A stretch of 64,000 nt of DNA from Hymenobacter plasmatis. GTDB lineage: Bacteria; Bacteroidota; Bacteroidia; Cytophagales; Hymenobacteraceae. The stretch spans positions 240,911-304,910 of the forward strand of contig NZ_JAJFAW010000001.1 of NCBI RefSeq assembly GCF_020711255.1, in the 5' to 3' direction. How positions within the stretch are numbered: the first letter of the stretch is position 1; each line of letters begins with the position of its first letter. Position numbers and translations under genes: made by a program. This document shows, one piece after another, positions 52,402 through 62,287 of the stretch. Under the pieces are notes generated by a model. It worked only from the letters and a program-made list of their open reading frames with translations. It did no database searches and was not told where the DNA came from.

Positions 52402-55131
52402 ATGAAGAACAAATTTATCGCAACCCTCCTTTTGGTGGGCTTGAAGGCCGGTACTTCGTTTGGCCAGGCCGTTGTAGACCCCGCTCTGAAGACGGCCTTC
52501 GCCACTAGCCCAACGGCGCAGGTAATTGTTACCTTCAACGGCAGTGGGGCGCCCACCCTCTCCGAGCTCGGCCTGCTGCGGCAGCTAGGCATTACCAAAG
52601 GCATCACCTTGCGGGCCTTGCCAGTGGCTGGAGTGGTGGCTACTGCGGCTCAGGTAGATGCCTTGGCCAAAAATCCAACCGTACGCTCTCTGTACATTAA
52701 CAAAAAGCTTGAGTATAACAACTACGACGACACCAACCTCACCGGCGTAAAGCGCCTGCGCACCGACCCGCAAACCACCGCCCGCAACGGCGGCACCCCG
52801 GTATCGGGCCGCGGCATTGGCGTGCTCATCAACGATAGCGGCGTTGATGGCACCCACGAAGACATCAAGTTAGGCACGCACCTCGTGCAGAACACGCTGG
52901 GCACCACCAACCTCAACTCGCTGGACGCCATGCTGCCCGTGACCTACGTGGAGGGTGTACCCAATACCGACAACAACTCCGGCCACGGCACACACTGCGC
53001 CGGCATAGTGGGCGGCAACGGCTCGCGCTCCGCGGGCAAGTACGAAGGCGTAGCGCCCGGCGCTTCACTGCTGGGCTATGGCTCGGGCGGTGCGCTGCTG
53101 GTGCTCGATGCCATGGGCGGGTTTGACTACGCCCTCACGCACCAGTTCCAGTACAACATCCGGGTTATCAGCAACTCGTTTGGCTCTTCCGGCACGTTCG
53201 ACCCGAACGACCCGCTGAACGTGGCCACCAAGCGCTGCTACGACCGCGGCATGGTGGTGGTATTTGCCGCCGGCAACGCCGGCCCCGGGGCCGATACGCA
53301 CAACCCCTACGCCATAGCTCCCTGGACCATTTCGGTGGCCGCCGGCGACCGGTACGGCTTGCTCGCCGACTTCTCTTCCCGCGGCGTAAAGGGCCAGCAG
53401 GGCACGTTTGTAGTCGATGGCCAAACCTGGACCTACAAGAATGAGCCAGTAATTACTGCTCCCGGAGTGGACGTAGTCTCGACCCGTGCCATTGGGCCGG
53501 TGGCTTCTCTGGGTATTCAAACTGACGCTGCCATCCTCTCGCCCGCCGAGGTTCCTTTCTACACCCACATGAGCGGTACGTCGATGGCGACGCCGCACGT
53601 GGCCGGCGTGGTGGCCCTCATCCTGGAAGCTAAGCCGTCGCTCTCGCCGGCTCAGGTGAAAGACCTCATCATGAAAACCGCTTCCAATATGCCCGGCCAC
53701 GAGTCGTGGGAAGTGGGCGCTGGCTATATAAATGCCTACGCCGCCGTAGACAATGCCTTCCGCTCGTCGGCTTTCGGCTCGACGGTGAATGCCAGCCGCC
53801 GCTTCAACAGCAGCGTGAATTCGCAGGCTGCCGAAACGCCCTTCACGGTGAACTACAACCCCGCTACCACGGCCACTAACCAGTTCACCTTCTCGGTTCC
53901 GTCTGGTGTTAACAGCATGGAAGCAAAAATCTCGACAACCGGCGTATTGGGCCAAACCGGCAACACCATCAACCTGATTCTGCTGGACCCCAACGGCGTG
54001 CAGTACCGCTCGGGCATCCCAGTTGAGTTTACGCTGACCCCCGACCGCAGCGTGGCCGTGACCTCGCCGATTGCCGGCACCTGGACCCTTAAAGTAGATG
54101 GCCTGAATGGCGTAGCACTTCCCGAAACCATCAACGGGAAGATTACGATGCAGACGCCCAGCGGAACCACCAACCTGGCCGACATCGTGGGGCACCCCGC
54201 CGAAGCTGCCATCAAAATGGCCGTTACCAACCGCCTCGTTGACGGCCTGGCCACCGGCTTCCAGCCCAACGCCAACCTGACCCGTATCCAGCTGGCCGAC
54301 TACCTGCTCATGGGCCAGGGCATCAAACAATACCTGCCCACCGACGGCGCCCGCACCTTCACCGACGTTTCCTCGCTCAACGACATCCTGCTGACTGAGT
54401 CGGTAGCTGCCCGCGGCGCTGCGCTGCGCGACCGGTTCAATGTGTACAACGGCGTGATGCTGCCCACCGCCACCGGCACTTTCTCGCCTACTGCCACCGT
54501 GAACCGGGCCTCGCTGGCCTACTCGCTGGTGCAGAGCCTGGGCTTCCAGCAAGCTGCCCTCGACCGCAATGGCAAAGCCATCACGGTAAAAGTGAACGGC
54601 CAGAGCGTGCCCCTCGACGACGCCGATAAAATCCCGGCCGGCCTGGAAGGCTACGTAAGCGTTGCCCTCGACCTCAACCTCATCAACGCCTACTACACCA
54701 TCTCGCAGGGCCCCTACGATTTGCAGCCCACCATCCGCGCCACCTTCAAGCCTTCGCAGGCCGTTACCCGCGCCGACTTCGCCGTAATCGTAACGCGCAC
54801 CTTCTCGCAGTACAACGCCATGACCCAGCCCACGGCTCAGGCCGCCACGGCTGGCTCCAGCACCACCAGCATGGCCACCCAGGAAGTGGCCGCTTACCCG
54901 AACCCCTTCACGGGCAGCACCACCATCAGCTACTCGCTGGCCCAGGAAGGCCCCGTGAGCGTGGAAGTGTTCAACACCATGGGTGCCAAAGTGCAGACCC
55001 TGGTAGTGGGCACCGAAGCCGCTGGCGTGCACCAAGTGAAGTTCGACGCGGCCAAGCTGGCTCGCGGCACCTACCTGTTCAAGGTAAAGACTGGCGAGGC
55101 GGTTTCGACCAAGCGCCTGGTAGTGCAGTAA
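52402..55131 (+). CDS. T9SS-exported S8 subtilisin-like peptidase with SLH-like repeats
   Basis: A 909-residue secreted serine protease. The signal peptide (1-22, ending SFGQA) is followed by an inhibitor_I9-type propeptide (about 30-105), then the subtilase domain with D145 (VLINDSGVDG), H195 (NSGHGTHCAG) and S394 (MSGTSMATPH). A beta-sandwich (about 480-585) follows, then three S-layer-homology-like units (about 604-640, 700-720 and 751-805) with patterns such as FQPNANLTRIQLADYLL and FKPSQAVTRADFAVIV. The last 80 residues (AYPNPFTGSTTISYSL ... GTYLFKVKTGEAVSTKRLVVQ) are a T9SS type A sorting domain. ATG 52402. Acts outside the cell or on its surface. Confidence 0.93.
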   Translation: MKNKFIATLLLVGLKAGTSFGQAVVDPALKTAFATSPTAQVIVTFNGSGAPTLSELGLLRQLGITKGITLRALPVAGVVATAAQVDALAKNPTVRSLYINKKLEYNNYDDTNLTGVKRLRTDPQTTARNGGTPVSGRGIGVLINDSGVDGTHEDIKLGTHLVQNTLGTTNLNSLDAMLPVTYVEGVPNTDNNSGHGTHCAGIVGGNGSRSAGKYEGVAPGASLLGYGSGGALLVLDAMGGFDYALTHQFQYNIRVISNSFGSSGTFDPNDPLNVATKRCYDRGMVVVFAAGNAGPGADTHNPYAIAPWTISVAAGDRYGLLADFSSRGVKGQQGTFVVDGQTWTYKNEPVITAPGVDVVSTRAIGPVASLGIQTDAAILSPAEVPFYTHMSGTSMATPHVAGVVALILEAKPSLSPAQVKDLIMKTASNMPGHESWEVGAGYINAYAAVDNAFRSSAFGSTVNASRRFNSSVNSQAAETPFTVNYNPATTATNQFTFSVPSGVNSMEAKISTTGVLGQTGNTINLILLDPNGVQYRSGIPVEFTLTPDRSVAVTSPIAGTWTLKVDGLNGVALPETINGKITMQTPSGTTNLADIVGHPAEAAIKMAVTNRLVDGLATGFQPNANLTRIQLADYLLMGQGIKQYLPTDGARTFTDVSSLNDILLTESVAARGAALRDRFNVYNGVMLPTATGTFSPTATVNRASLAYSLVQSLGFQQAALDRNGKAITVKVNGQSVPLDDADKIPAGLEGYVSVALDLNLINAYYTISQGPYDLQPTIRATFKPSQAVTRADFAVIVTRTFSQYNAMTQPTAQAATAGSSTTSMATQEVAAYPNPFTGSTTISYSLAQEGPVSVEVFNTMGAKVQTLVVGTEAAGVHQVKFDAAKLARGTYLFKVKTGEAVSTKRLVVQ

Positions 55132-55154
55132 GCATTGCGAATACCGTACAATTG

Positions 55155-55187
55155 AAAAAAGCCTGCTCCCCGGAGCAGGCTTTTTTG
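55155..55187 (+). terminator. Rho-independent terminator after the subtilase gene
   Basis: GAAAAAAGCCTGCTCC pairs with GGAGCAGGCTTTTTT; a perfect stem with a T run 22 bases after the stop codon. Confidence 0.9.
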
Positions 55188-55221
55188 TGCCTTAGAGCCT
55201 GTCTGTAAAGTAAGTAATAGA

Positions 55222-55417
55222 ACGTCATGCTGAGCTTGCCGAAGCATCTCTACCACGAGAGTAACCCAATCGTCTGACAATAATCGCCTGTCAGGCAGAG
55301 CGCAGCGAAGCATCTTCTCAAGTCAGCACGAATCGTTGAGCCGTGAGAAGATGCTTCGCTGCGCTCTGCATGACAGATGGTGCGGGCAAGATGCTTCGCT
55401 GCGCTCTGCCTGACGTT
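55222..55417. repeat. Palindromic repeat cluster, GTCATGC family (copy 7)
   Basis: Units CGTCATGCTGAGCTTGCCGA (55223), TGTCAGGCAGAGCGCAGCGA (55289), its complement ending GCTCTGCATGACAG (55375) and a further unit ending TCTGCCTGACG (55415). It fills the gap between the subtilase and the convergent propeller gene; nothing else is seen there. Confidence 0.75.
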
Positions 55418-55488
55418 CTATCGCTTTACGGATAGGCTCTCAGCCCAATTTGAAGCTGTATTTGGCTGGCTATGCTGCGTAATTGACT

Positions 55489-56298
55489 CTAGGTGCCGGC
55501 AGGTATTCGCCGGGCCCGGGCTTGAGTGGCTGAGTATTCTAACACCCAGAAGCTGCCGTTAGCCGCCTGCACGATGCCGGTGGGTTGCCAGGGTGCGGGC
55601 GACTGAAAGAGGGTTTCGACTTTGCCGTTGGCCCGCACGCGCAGGTAGCGGCGGCCTTCCAGGTCGGCCACGTAGACGTTGCCGCGGGCGTCGGGCCAGA
55701 TGCCCATCAGCGCGTGCCGTCCGTTGGTAGGCGCCAGATTGCGCGCCACGATGCGCACATTTCCTTTTGTATCGATTCGCAGCAATTCGCCCCCTGAAGC
55801 CACGTAAACGCTGTTGTCAGGCGCGACGGCCAGCTGATTCACGATATAGGGAAATTTGTAGTTGGGTACGAGGCGTCGCAGTTGGCCGCTGGGCGTGCGC
55901 TGGTAAACCTGGTTGTTTTGGCCTTCCACGTGGTGCAGGAAATACGTGGCCCCCGCTGCGTCGCGCACAATGCCGTAGTCTTCGCGGAAGCCATCGGTCC
56001 AGGGGCGCACGTCGCTGATGCGGCCCGTGGGGCTGCGTTTCCAGAGCCGGTGGCGCCATTTGCCACTTTCGTAGCGGCTGTCTTCGCCGTACAGGTTGCC
56101 GGCTTGGTCGAAGGCCAGCTCGTGGGTGTGCACGTGGGCTACCGCAATGGTCTTCCGGCCTGCTGCATCAATGCGCCAGACGTTTTCCAGGTCGGTGTAG
56201 AATACGTTGCCTTGCCGGTCGAGCACAATGCCCCAGCCCGGGTGAGCCCAGGCAGCGCCCGGCAGCAACAGAAACAGCAGGAGCCAAAGGCGCTTCAT
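55489..56298 (-). CDS. Secreted beta-propeller protein (NHL/SMP-30-like)
   Basis: A 269-residue exported protein with a signal peptide (1-18, ending AAWA). Five or six propeller units read like GIVLDRQGNVFYTDLENVWRID, ELAFDQAGNLYGED, GIVRDAAGATYFLHHVEG, QLAVAPDNSVYVASGGELLRID, GIWPDARGNVYVADLEGRRYLRV. The catalytic residues of SMP-30 are not clearly kept, so a binding rather than a lactonase role is more likely. It starts at ATG 56298, 17 bases after the A2M gene's stop (56316), and probably shares its transcript. Confidence 0.8.
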   Translation of the reverse strand: MKRLWLLLFLLLPGAAWAHPGWGIVLDRQGNVFYTDLENVWRIDAAGRKTIAVAHVHTHELAFDQAGNLYGEDSRYESGKWRHRLWKRSPTGRISDVRPWTDGFREDYGIVRDAAGATYFLHHVEGQNNQVYQRTPSGQLRRLVPNYKFPYIVNQLAVAPDNSVYVASGGELLRIDTKGNVRIVARNLAPTNGRHALMGIWPDARGNVYVADLEGRRYLRVRANGKVETLFQSPAPWQPTGIVQAANGSFWVLEYSATQARARRIPAGT

Positions 56299-56315
56299 GG
56301 GTTCAGGAAATCGGG

Positions 56316-59300
56316 TTATTTCACACGCACGGTACCGGCGCCGTTGTAGGAGTGGTACTCGGCATTATACATAGCATCGGCATTCACTGGGCCGAGCTTG
56401 AAGGTGCCTTTGCTTACGGCGCGGGCCAGGTAGTAGAACGACTTGGGCTTTTCGGTGGCGGTGGTGAAGAAGTTAATCCGGTCGTCGCGCACGTCGAGGT
56501 AGTCGGGTTGGGCGGCGTCTTTGGCCCAATCCAGCTCGAGCACGGCGCCGATGCGGGAGTTTTCGATTTCCAGGCCGGCGGGCAGCAGGTCGGTGATGGC
56601 CACGTTCTTCACGGTACCGGCCGCGTCGCCGGCTTCGATGGTGATTTTGACCACCACCAAATCATTCTGGCGGAAGGTAGGCGTGCGCAGGGGCTGGCCA
56701 GCGCGGTTCAGGAACTGGCGGCGCACTTTCAGGTAGCTGTCTTCCTCCTTCACCTTGCCGCTGGCCGATATGCCTTCGGTTTCCCAGAAGTAGTAGAGGT
56801 TGCCGCTGCCCGCGGTGCGCAGGCTCAGGTCTTGGTTGGCTACGTTGGGAATCGTCAGGTCTTTGCCGGTGAAGCTGCCCAGGGCTTTGCCATTGGCCGA
56901 GACTGTGGCCGTGGCCGTGCTCTTAGCGTCGCGCTTCGCGATTTTGCCCAGGGCTAGCAGGGCGAAGGCGCGCTCCTGGGTACTGAGCCAGCCGGCGGTG
57001 CGCAGCCGGCGGCTGAGCTGCCGGGCCAGTTCCAATACTTGCGGGTTGTTGGGGTCGGTTTCGAGCAGGGCGTTCAGCACAAGGCCCTGGTCGCGGATGG
57101 GGGAGTAGAAGGAGCCATCCAGGGCACGCTTCGCTGCGGTTTCGCCCCCAAACTTGGTGGGCAGCAGGGCACGGAACTGGCGCTGGTTGCCGAGCAGGGC
57201 GTGGGTGCAGGCCAGCAAGAATTTGGAGTCTTCGGCCAGCAGCTGGCGGTTGGCTTTGTAGTAGTTCAGGGCCACGGCGTCCTGGCGGCCAGCCAGGGCC
57301 AGCACGTAGAGCGAGTAGGCAATTTCCTTGCTGGCGATGGTTTTCTCCCGCGCAATGTTGCTCGCGTCGAAGTATTGGTAGGGTTCAGTTTCGCGCTTTT
57401 TGAGGCGGAACTGCAGGTAGCGCAGGGTTTTGTCGAGGACAGACTTGTTCACGGCAAAGCCGGCGCGCTGGGCTTCCTGCAGGAAGTGGGCGGCGTAGGC
57501 CGTGGCCCACCAGTTGTCGTAGTCGCCGCCGGGCCAGTAGCTCAGGCTGCCGTTGTAGAGCTGCATCGCCTCAATCTTGCGGATGGCCTCCTGCACGTGG
57601 TAGTTGGGATTGTAGCGCTGGCTTTTGGCCGCGGCGCCGGTTTTCTGCTGCAAAGTGGCCGCCAAATCGGCGTAGTAAAGCTGCGGGAAAGCGGCCGACA
57701 CGGTTTGCTCCAGGCAGCCGTAGGGGTACTGCAGCAGGTAGCGCAAGTCCTTGCTGAACTCCGTGAGCGGCGAGCGACTAACAACTAGCCGGCTGGTGAG
57801 CGAGGCGGGTAGGAAATCGGTTTTTAGGTTGAGCGGGAGCGAGGCCCCGCCGGCTAGTACGCCGCTGCCGGTGCGCTTTTCGAGCGAAGCGGCGGGGCGA
57901 ACAGGGAGTTCGATAATTTCAGTATAAGTCTCATTAGGATTACGAAATACTGCGCTTACGACACCATTCCCAATCATTTTATTGGCGACAATGTGAAATA
58001 CAACTCGCTTCTCTTTGCCAGGTAGTAAGTCAACTTTGCGGGCGAATCTGTCAGGTGGAAACGTAGCCTCATCTATCGAACCTAGAACCTCATCGGAGAA
58101 GTATTCCTCATGTGTTCCATACGTTGATAAAAGTCCGTTATAGACTCTCTTTTTGCGATTGATTCCGCCTTCGTTAAGGAAAATGCCAGCTTCGCCAGTG
58201 ATTTTATCCTTCGTCGTATTCGTCAGCGTCACCGGCACGTCAATCGTGTCGCCCGGGCTCATAAACCGCGGCAGCGCCGTCGAAATCACCACCGGGTCGG
58301 CCACCTTCATTGTGTGCTCGGCACTGCCAAAAGCGTCGTCCTTATAAGCCACGGCCATGATGCGAAGCGCGCCCGAAAACTGCGGCACACGTACCCGGTA
58401 GCGCACTTTGCCGGCAGCATCTGCGGTGAGGACACCGCTCCATTTGGCCACCAGTTTCACGCGGCGGTTGGGGATGGGGTTGGTGCGGCGGCGCAGGTCG
58501 GCGGCGTCGCCCCCGCTGCTGCTGGTGCCCAGCTCGGGCAGTAGGAAGGGGTACATGTCGAAGGCCGCCACTTCCAGGGCGCGCTTCTGGTAGAAATAGC
58601 CGTAGGGGTCGGGCGTGCGGTAGTTTTTGATTTGCAGAATGCCCTCGTCCACGACGGCCAGCGTGACCTGGGCGCGTGGCGCGGTGGTGATTTCCACGGT
58701 CTGGAACGTCTGCGAGCGGCTGGCGGCGGGCGCGGCAATGGCCACCGCGAGGCGGGCGCCGGGCTTTTCCACCGTGAGTGGCACGAAGCCGCGGGCCACG
58801 GTGAGCGGCAGGCGGTTGTCCCTGATGGCGCGGATGGCCGTGGCCGTCACGTACACGTTGGGCACGTGCTCGGTCTTGATAGGGATTTTGACCTGGGCCG
58901 ATTTCTGGTCGGTGGTCACGTAGAAATGGTCGAGCACGCGGCCCCGCTCCACGGTCACGAGCACGCGGCCGGGGAAGGGCGTTTTCAGGAGCAGGTTGGC
59001 GGTTTCGCCGGGCTCGTACTTGGCTTTATCGGCCTCGATGGTCACCTCGCCCTCGTTGTTTACCTCGAAGGAGTTGGCCTGGGTGTCGCCGTAGCCGTAG
59101 GCGTAGAAGCGCTGCGCCACGTAGCTCAGGGCGCCGGGCCGGCTGATGCGCACCTCGTATTCGCCCGAGTACAGGGGCGTGAAGCTGAACGGCGTGCCGT
59201 TGCCCACGGCCTGCGTCCGGCTCAATATCGTTTGCTCGCGCTGCTGTGAGTTGTAGACGTAGCGGCCGCCCTGGCGCTCGAGCACGGTTTCCCAGAGCAG

Positions 59301-61913
59301 GCGCACCAGCTTCACCTGGGCCTGGGCGCTGGTGGGCTGGCCCTGCGGCGTGAGGGCCAGCAGGCGCACGGCGGTGGCCTGGCGCGTGCTCACCAGCTCC
59401 GGAATTTCCTGGATGCCGAACATCGTGGCCTGCGTTTGCACGTCGAAGGTGGCGAGGCGGTTCACGGGCCGGCCGGTTTCGTCGAACACCGTGGCGAAAG
59501 CCACACCTTCCAGCGTGCCCAGGTCTCGCACTTCGGGCACGTCGTAGGTGGCGGTGGCTCGGCCGGCGGCATCGGTCACGCCCTCGCGCACGGTTTTTTC
59601 GAAGCGCGAAGCGGGTTTGCTGGCGCTTTCTTCGTCGCTTTCCGACGTGGTTTTGCGCCGCTCGCCGCTGTTGATTTCAAAAGAGTAGCCCGGGAAATTC
59701 TTGGGCTGAAACGTCTTTTCTTTCAGCGAAAACTCGACCTCAAACTTGCGGTCGGCCGCGGGCGGGCCGAATAGGTTTTGGGCGTTGATGGTGGCCGTTA
59801 CGGTGTGGCCGGGCTGCAGCACGGCGGGCGCCGCCGTTACGCTCACCTTTAGGCGGTCGGGGATGAATTCTTCCACGCTGATTTGCTTGGACGTCAGCAG
59901 GATGTCGTTGCCGGTCAGCACTTCCAGGGTATAGAGGCCGGTCATCACGGCGGGCGGCAGAATGAAGCGGCTTTCGAAGGAGCCGGCCGGGCTCAATTTC
60001 TGGCGCAGGCTGCTGTATTCCTTGCCGGTGGGCAGCAGCAGGCGGATTTTCACGGGCAGGTTGGCGGGCGGGGTTTGCCAGTCTTCGGTGCGCACCACGG
60101 TGTTGGTGCGGACTGTGTCGCCGGGGCGGTACAGGTTGCGGTCGCCGTAGAGGAAGGCCTGGTAGCGGGCGGCGTTGCTGGTCAGGCCGCCCACCTCAAA
60201 GCGGGAGGTTTCGACGCGGCTTTTGGTCAAGTCCAGGAAGGTGAAATCGGCGCCTTTCACGGCCGTTACCATGCCCAGCTTGAAGCGTTTCATGCTGGCG
60301 GCCGAGTCGAAGGCGGCCACGCCGGCCGCGTTGGTCGTCACGGTGCCGATTACCTGGTTGTTGCTGCTCACCAGGTTCACGGTAACGTCCGCCAGCGGCT
60401 GGGCCGTGCGGATGGAGTTTGCGAATACCAGCGTGCCGCCGGTGGCGCCTTGCTTCACAATCAGGCCCACATCGGTCACGGCCACCAGCTTGCTCACTTG
60501 CAGCCACTGGCGCTCGGTGTCCTGCACACGCACCACGTACAGCCCCTTCATGGCTCCCTGAAACTCCAGGGCTTTCAGGTCGAGGTTGAGCAGACGCAGG
60601 CCGCCCGACTTGGGCAAGCCGCTGACCGAAATAGTGCGCTCGGAAATGACGCTGCCGATGTTCTCAGTGTCGTAGTAGCGGAAGCTGCGGTCGATGTATT
60701 CGCCGTTCTCGTCCTGGTTGCTGCCTTCGTCCATCCCTTCGTCATCGTCGTAGCGGGGGTAGCCGTAGGAGGGTTCGCCGCGCAGCAGCTGTTGGATGTT
60801 GTTGGCGTAAACCTTCGCAATGGTCACCTTCACTTTCTGCACCTCGTTGATGCGCAGGCCCAGGTTGCGGGTGCCCAGCGCGTCGAGGTACATGGCTTTT
60901 TCGCCGCTGGCAAAGCTGATACTGGGCCGCTCGGCGGCGAAGGAAACCGACTGGCTATAGGCGTCATACAACTGCCCGCCCAGCAGCCCGCGCGCCCCGG
61001 AGGCCAAGGTCACCTGGTAGGTTTTGCCCACCTGGAAATTGCCTTTCAGCGCAAAGCCGCTTTCCAGCGCCTCAATGGCGAAGGGCGCGCTGGGCGATAC
61101 TTTGAGCGAGGTCTGAATGTCTGAAATCGCCACCGGCTGGTTGGTGAGCACCGTCACCACGGCCTCGCCATTCACGAGCGAGCCCGTCAGCTCGCGCACT
61201 TCCAGCACCTGCGGCTCGGGCACTTCGAGTTGGGCTAAAAGGGGCTTTTCGGTGGGTTTGCCGCCCACGGCGGGCGTGAGGCCGGGCGCCACTTCCACTG
61301 TGAGGGCAGCGCCGGGCTTCACATCTTGCGCGAAGCTGAGGCCCAATATCTTATCTGGCTCGGCCGTGATGAGCTGCACGGCCACGGGCTTGCCGTCCTG
61401 GGTCACGCGCAGGCGGGGGCGCAGGTCGACTGGCCGCACGGGGTAGTTGAACACGAGATTGGCGCGCAGCTCGGCCGTGCCCGCGGCCTTGGTCGAGCGG
61501 CCGTAGAACACCTGCGGCGTGGCCATGCCCAGGTAGGGCGTGTGGAAGCGCTTGCGGTTGAGCGCCAGCTGCTGCTTGCCGCTGGGCAGAGTTTGGGTTT
61601 GCAGCGCGGCGTCGAACACGGTGCTGGGCCGGAAGGGCTCCAGCGGCGAAAACGTCAGTTCCCGGTCGCCGGTCCACTTGAACTTGCCGCGCACGGCCGG
61701 CGAAAACCGCACGTACTGCGTGGTGTCCCAGCTGTTGAGCTGGGCATCGGGTACCACGGCCTCGTCGAAGGTGAAGACCAGGTTGGAATACGGGTCAATT
61801 TCTTCGCCGTCGGATTGCTCGGTGGCGACCTGTTCCTGGGCCGACTTTTTGGAGCACGAAAAAGCCACCAGCAGCAACAGCAGCAGCGGCAGAATACGGA
61901 AGCGAACCAGCAT
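56316..61913 (-). CDS. Alpha-2-macroglobulin family lipoprotein (bacterial A2M)
   Basis: An 1865-residue lipoprotein that acts as a protease trap in the periplasm. The lipobox VAFSC (Cys about residue 20) anchors it. MG-type beta domains fill the first half (for example FIGAVLNYPV-like VFNYPVRPVDLRPRLRVTQDGKP), the MG2-like part includes LYRPGDTVRTNTVVR (around residue 600), and the thioester site is YGCLEQ (C1400-L-E-Q1403), the E. coli ECAM-type form, followed by the TED helices. The start is ATG 61913. An AT-rich patch (57900-58215, residues about 1233-1338) interrupts the codon style of the gene. A2M proteins work with PbpC, which is nearby. Confidence 0.93.
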   Translation of the reverse strand: MLVRFRILPLLLLLLVAFSCSKKSAQEQVATEQSDGEEIDPYSNLVFTFDEAVVPDAQLNSWDTTQYVRFSPAVRGKFKWTGDRELTFSPLEPFRPSTVFDAALQTQTLPSGKQQLALNRKRFHTPYLGMATPQVFYGRSTKAAGTAELRANLVFNYPVRPVDLRPRLRVTQDGKPVAVQLITAEPDKILGLSFAQDVKPGAALTVEVAPGLTPAVGGKPTEKPLLAQLEVPEPQVLEVRELTGSLVNGEAVVTVLTNQPVAISDIQTSLKVSPSAPFAIEALESGFALKGNFQVGKTYQVTLASGARGLLGGQLYDAYSQSVSFAAERPSISFASGEKAMYLDALGTRNLGLRINEVQKVKVTIAKVYANNIQQLLRGEPSYGYPRYDDDEGMDEGSNQDENGEYIDRSFRYYDTENIGSVISERTISVSGLPKSGGLRLLNLDLKALEFQGAMKGLYVVRVQDTERQWLQVSKLVAVTDVGLIVKQGATGGTLVFANSIRTAQPLADVTVNLVSSNNQVIGTVTTNAAGVAAFDSAASMKRFKLGMVTAVKGADFTFLDLTKSRVETSRFEVGGLTSNAARYQAFLYGDRNLYRPGDTVRTNTVVRTEDWQTPPANLPVKIRLLLPTGKEYSSLRQKLSPAGSFESRFILPPAVMTGLYTLEVLTGNDILLTSKQISVEEFIPDRLKVSVTAAPAVLQPGHTVTATINAQNLFGPPAADRKFEVEFSLKEKTFQPKNFPGYSFEINSGERRKTTSESDEESASKPASRFEKTVREGVTDAAGRATATYDVPEVRDLGTLEGVAFATVFDETGRPVNRLATFDVQTQATMFGIQEIPELVSTRQATAVRLLALTPQGQPTSAQAQVKLVRLLWETVLERQGGRYVYNSQQREQTILSRTQAVGNGTPFSFTPLYSGEYEVRISRPGALSYVAQRFYAYGYGDTQANSFEVNNEGEVTIEADKAKYEPGETANLLLKTPFPGRVLVTVERGRVLDHFYVTTDQKSAQVKIPIKTEHVPNVYVTATAIRAIRDNRLPLTVARGFVPLTVEKPGARLAVAIAAPAASRSQTFQTVEITTAPRAQVTLAVVDEGILQIKNYRTPDPYGYFYQKRALEVAAFDMYPFLLPELGTSSSGGDAADLRRRTNPIPNRRVKLVAKWSGVLTADAAGKVRYRVRVPQFSGALRIMAVAYKDDAFGSAEHTMKVADPVVISTALPRFMSPGDTIDVPVTLTNTTKDKITGEAGIFLNEGGINRKKRVYNGLLSTYGTHEEYFSDEVLGSIDEATFPPDRFARKVDLLPGKEKRVVFHIVANKMIGNGVVSAVFRNPNETYTEIIELPVRPAASLEKRTGSGVLAGGASLPLNLKTDFLPASLTSRLVVSRSPLTEFSKDLRYLLQYPYGCLEQTVSAAFPQLYYADLAATLQQKTGAAAKSQRYNPNYHVQEAIRKIEAMQLYNGSLSYWPGGDYDNWWATAYAAHFLQEAQRAGFAVNKSVLDKTLRYLQFRLKKRETEPYQYFDASNIAREKTIASKEIAYSLYVLALAGRQDAVALNYYKANRQLLAEDSKFLLACTHALLGNQRQFRALLPTKFGGETAAKRALDGSFYSPIRDQGLVLNALLETDPNNPQVLELARQLSRRLRTAGWLSTQERAFALLALGKIAKRDAKSTATATVSANGKALGSFTGKDLTIPNVANQDLSLRTAGSGNLYYFWETEGISASGKVKEEDSYLKVRRQFLNRAGQPLRTPTFRQNDLVVVKITIEAGDAAGTVKNVAITDLLPAGLEIENSRIGAVLELDWAKDAAQPDYLDVRDDRINFFTTATEKPKSFYYLARAVSKGTFKLGPVNADAMYNAEYHSYNGAGTVRVK

Positions 61914-62287
61914 GGGGAGGGGAGGGTAAAATCGTCCGTAAGGTAGTGTTTTGCGGCTATATAGCTGGTCGTCTTTTCTTCTGGCGAGGGCTTGACCCGG
62001 CGGCTGTTTTCTGCTTTATATCCGGCAAGTACCCTGGCTAAATAGTCAAGTATTCTACTGGCCCAATAGGACTCTGATTCGCGGGGCGCCATTGTAATTT
62101 ACCGTTTAAATTTAGTAAATTAGGTGGCGATAGGGGAGGCGTTTGGCTTCGGTTTTCGAAAGGAAACCAGGGCCCAAAGCGAACAGTATTTTTTAAAGCC
62201 AGCTCAACTGGCCTGATGATTTACCCGGCTATTCAACGACGTGATTAATTGATTTTCGAATGATAATACCCTTTACGCTAATCGTTT
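61914..62287. other. Intergenic region between the A2M and L,D-transpeptidase genes
   Basis: About 370 bases between divergent genes. The right half (62090-62280) is AT-rich and should contain the promoters of both. No repeat family, no RNA gene and no convincing small reading frame is visible. Confidence 0.4.

Noticed and set aside
53065..55035. A 656-codon open frame on the minus strand, opposite the subtilase
   Set aside because: Antisense to a well-supported gene with all catalytic motifs; the frame is open because of high G+C in third positions. Its translation is low-complexity His/Gly/Arg-rich and has no domain.
59883..61124. A 413-codon open frame on the plus strand inside the A2M gene
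   Set aside because: Antisense shadow of the A2M coding strand; the translation is rich in His, Gly and Gln without any motif.
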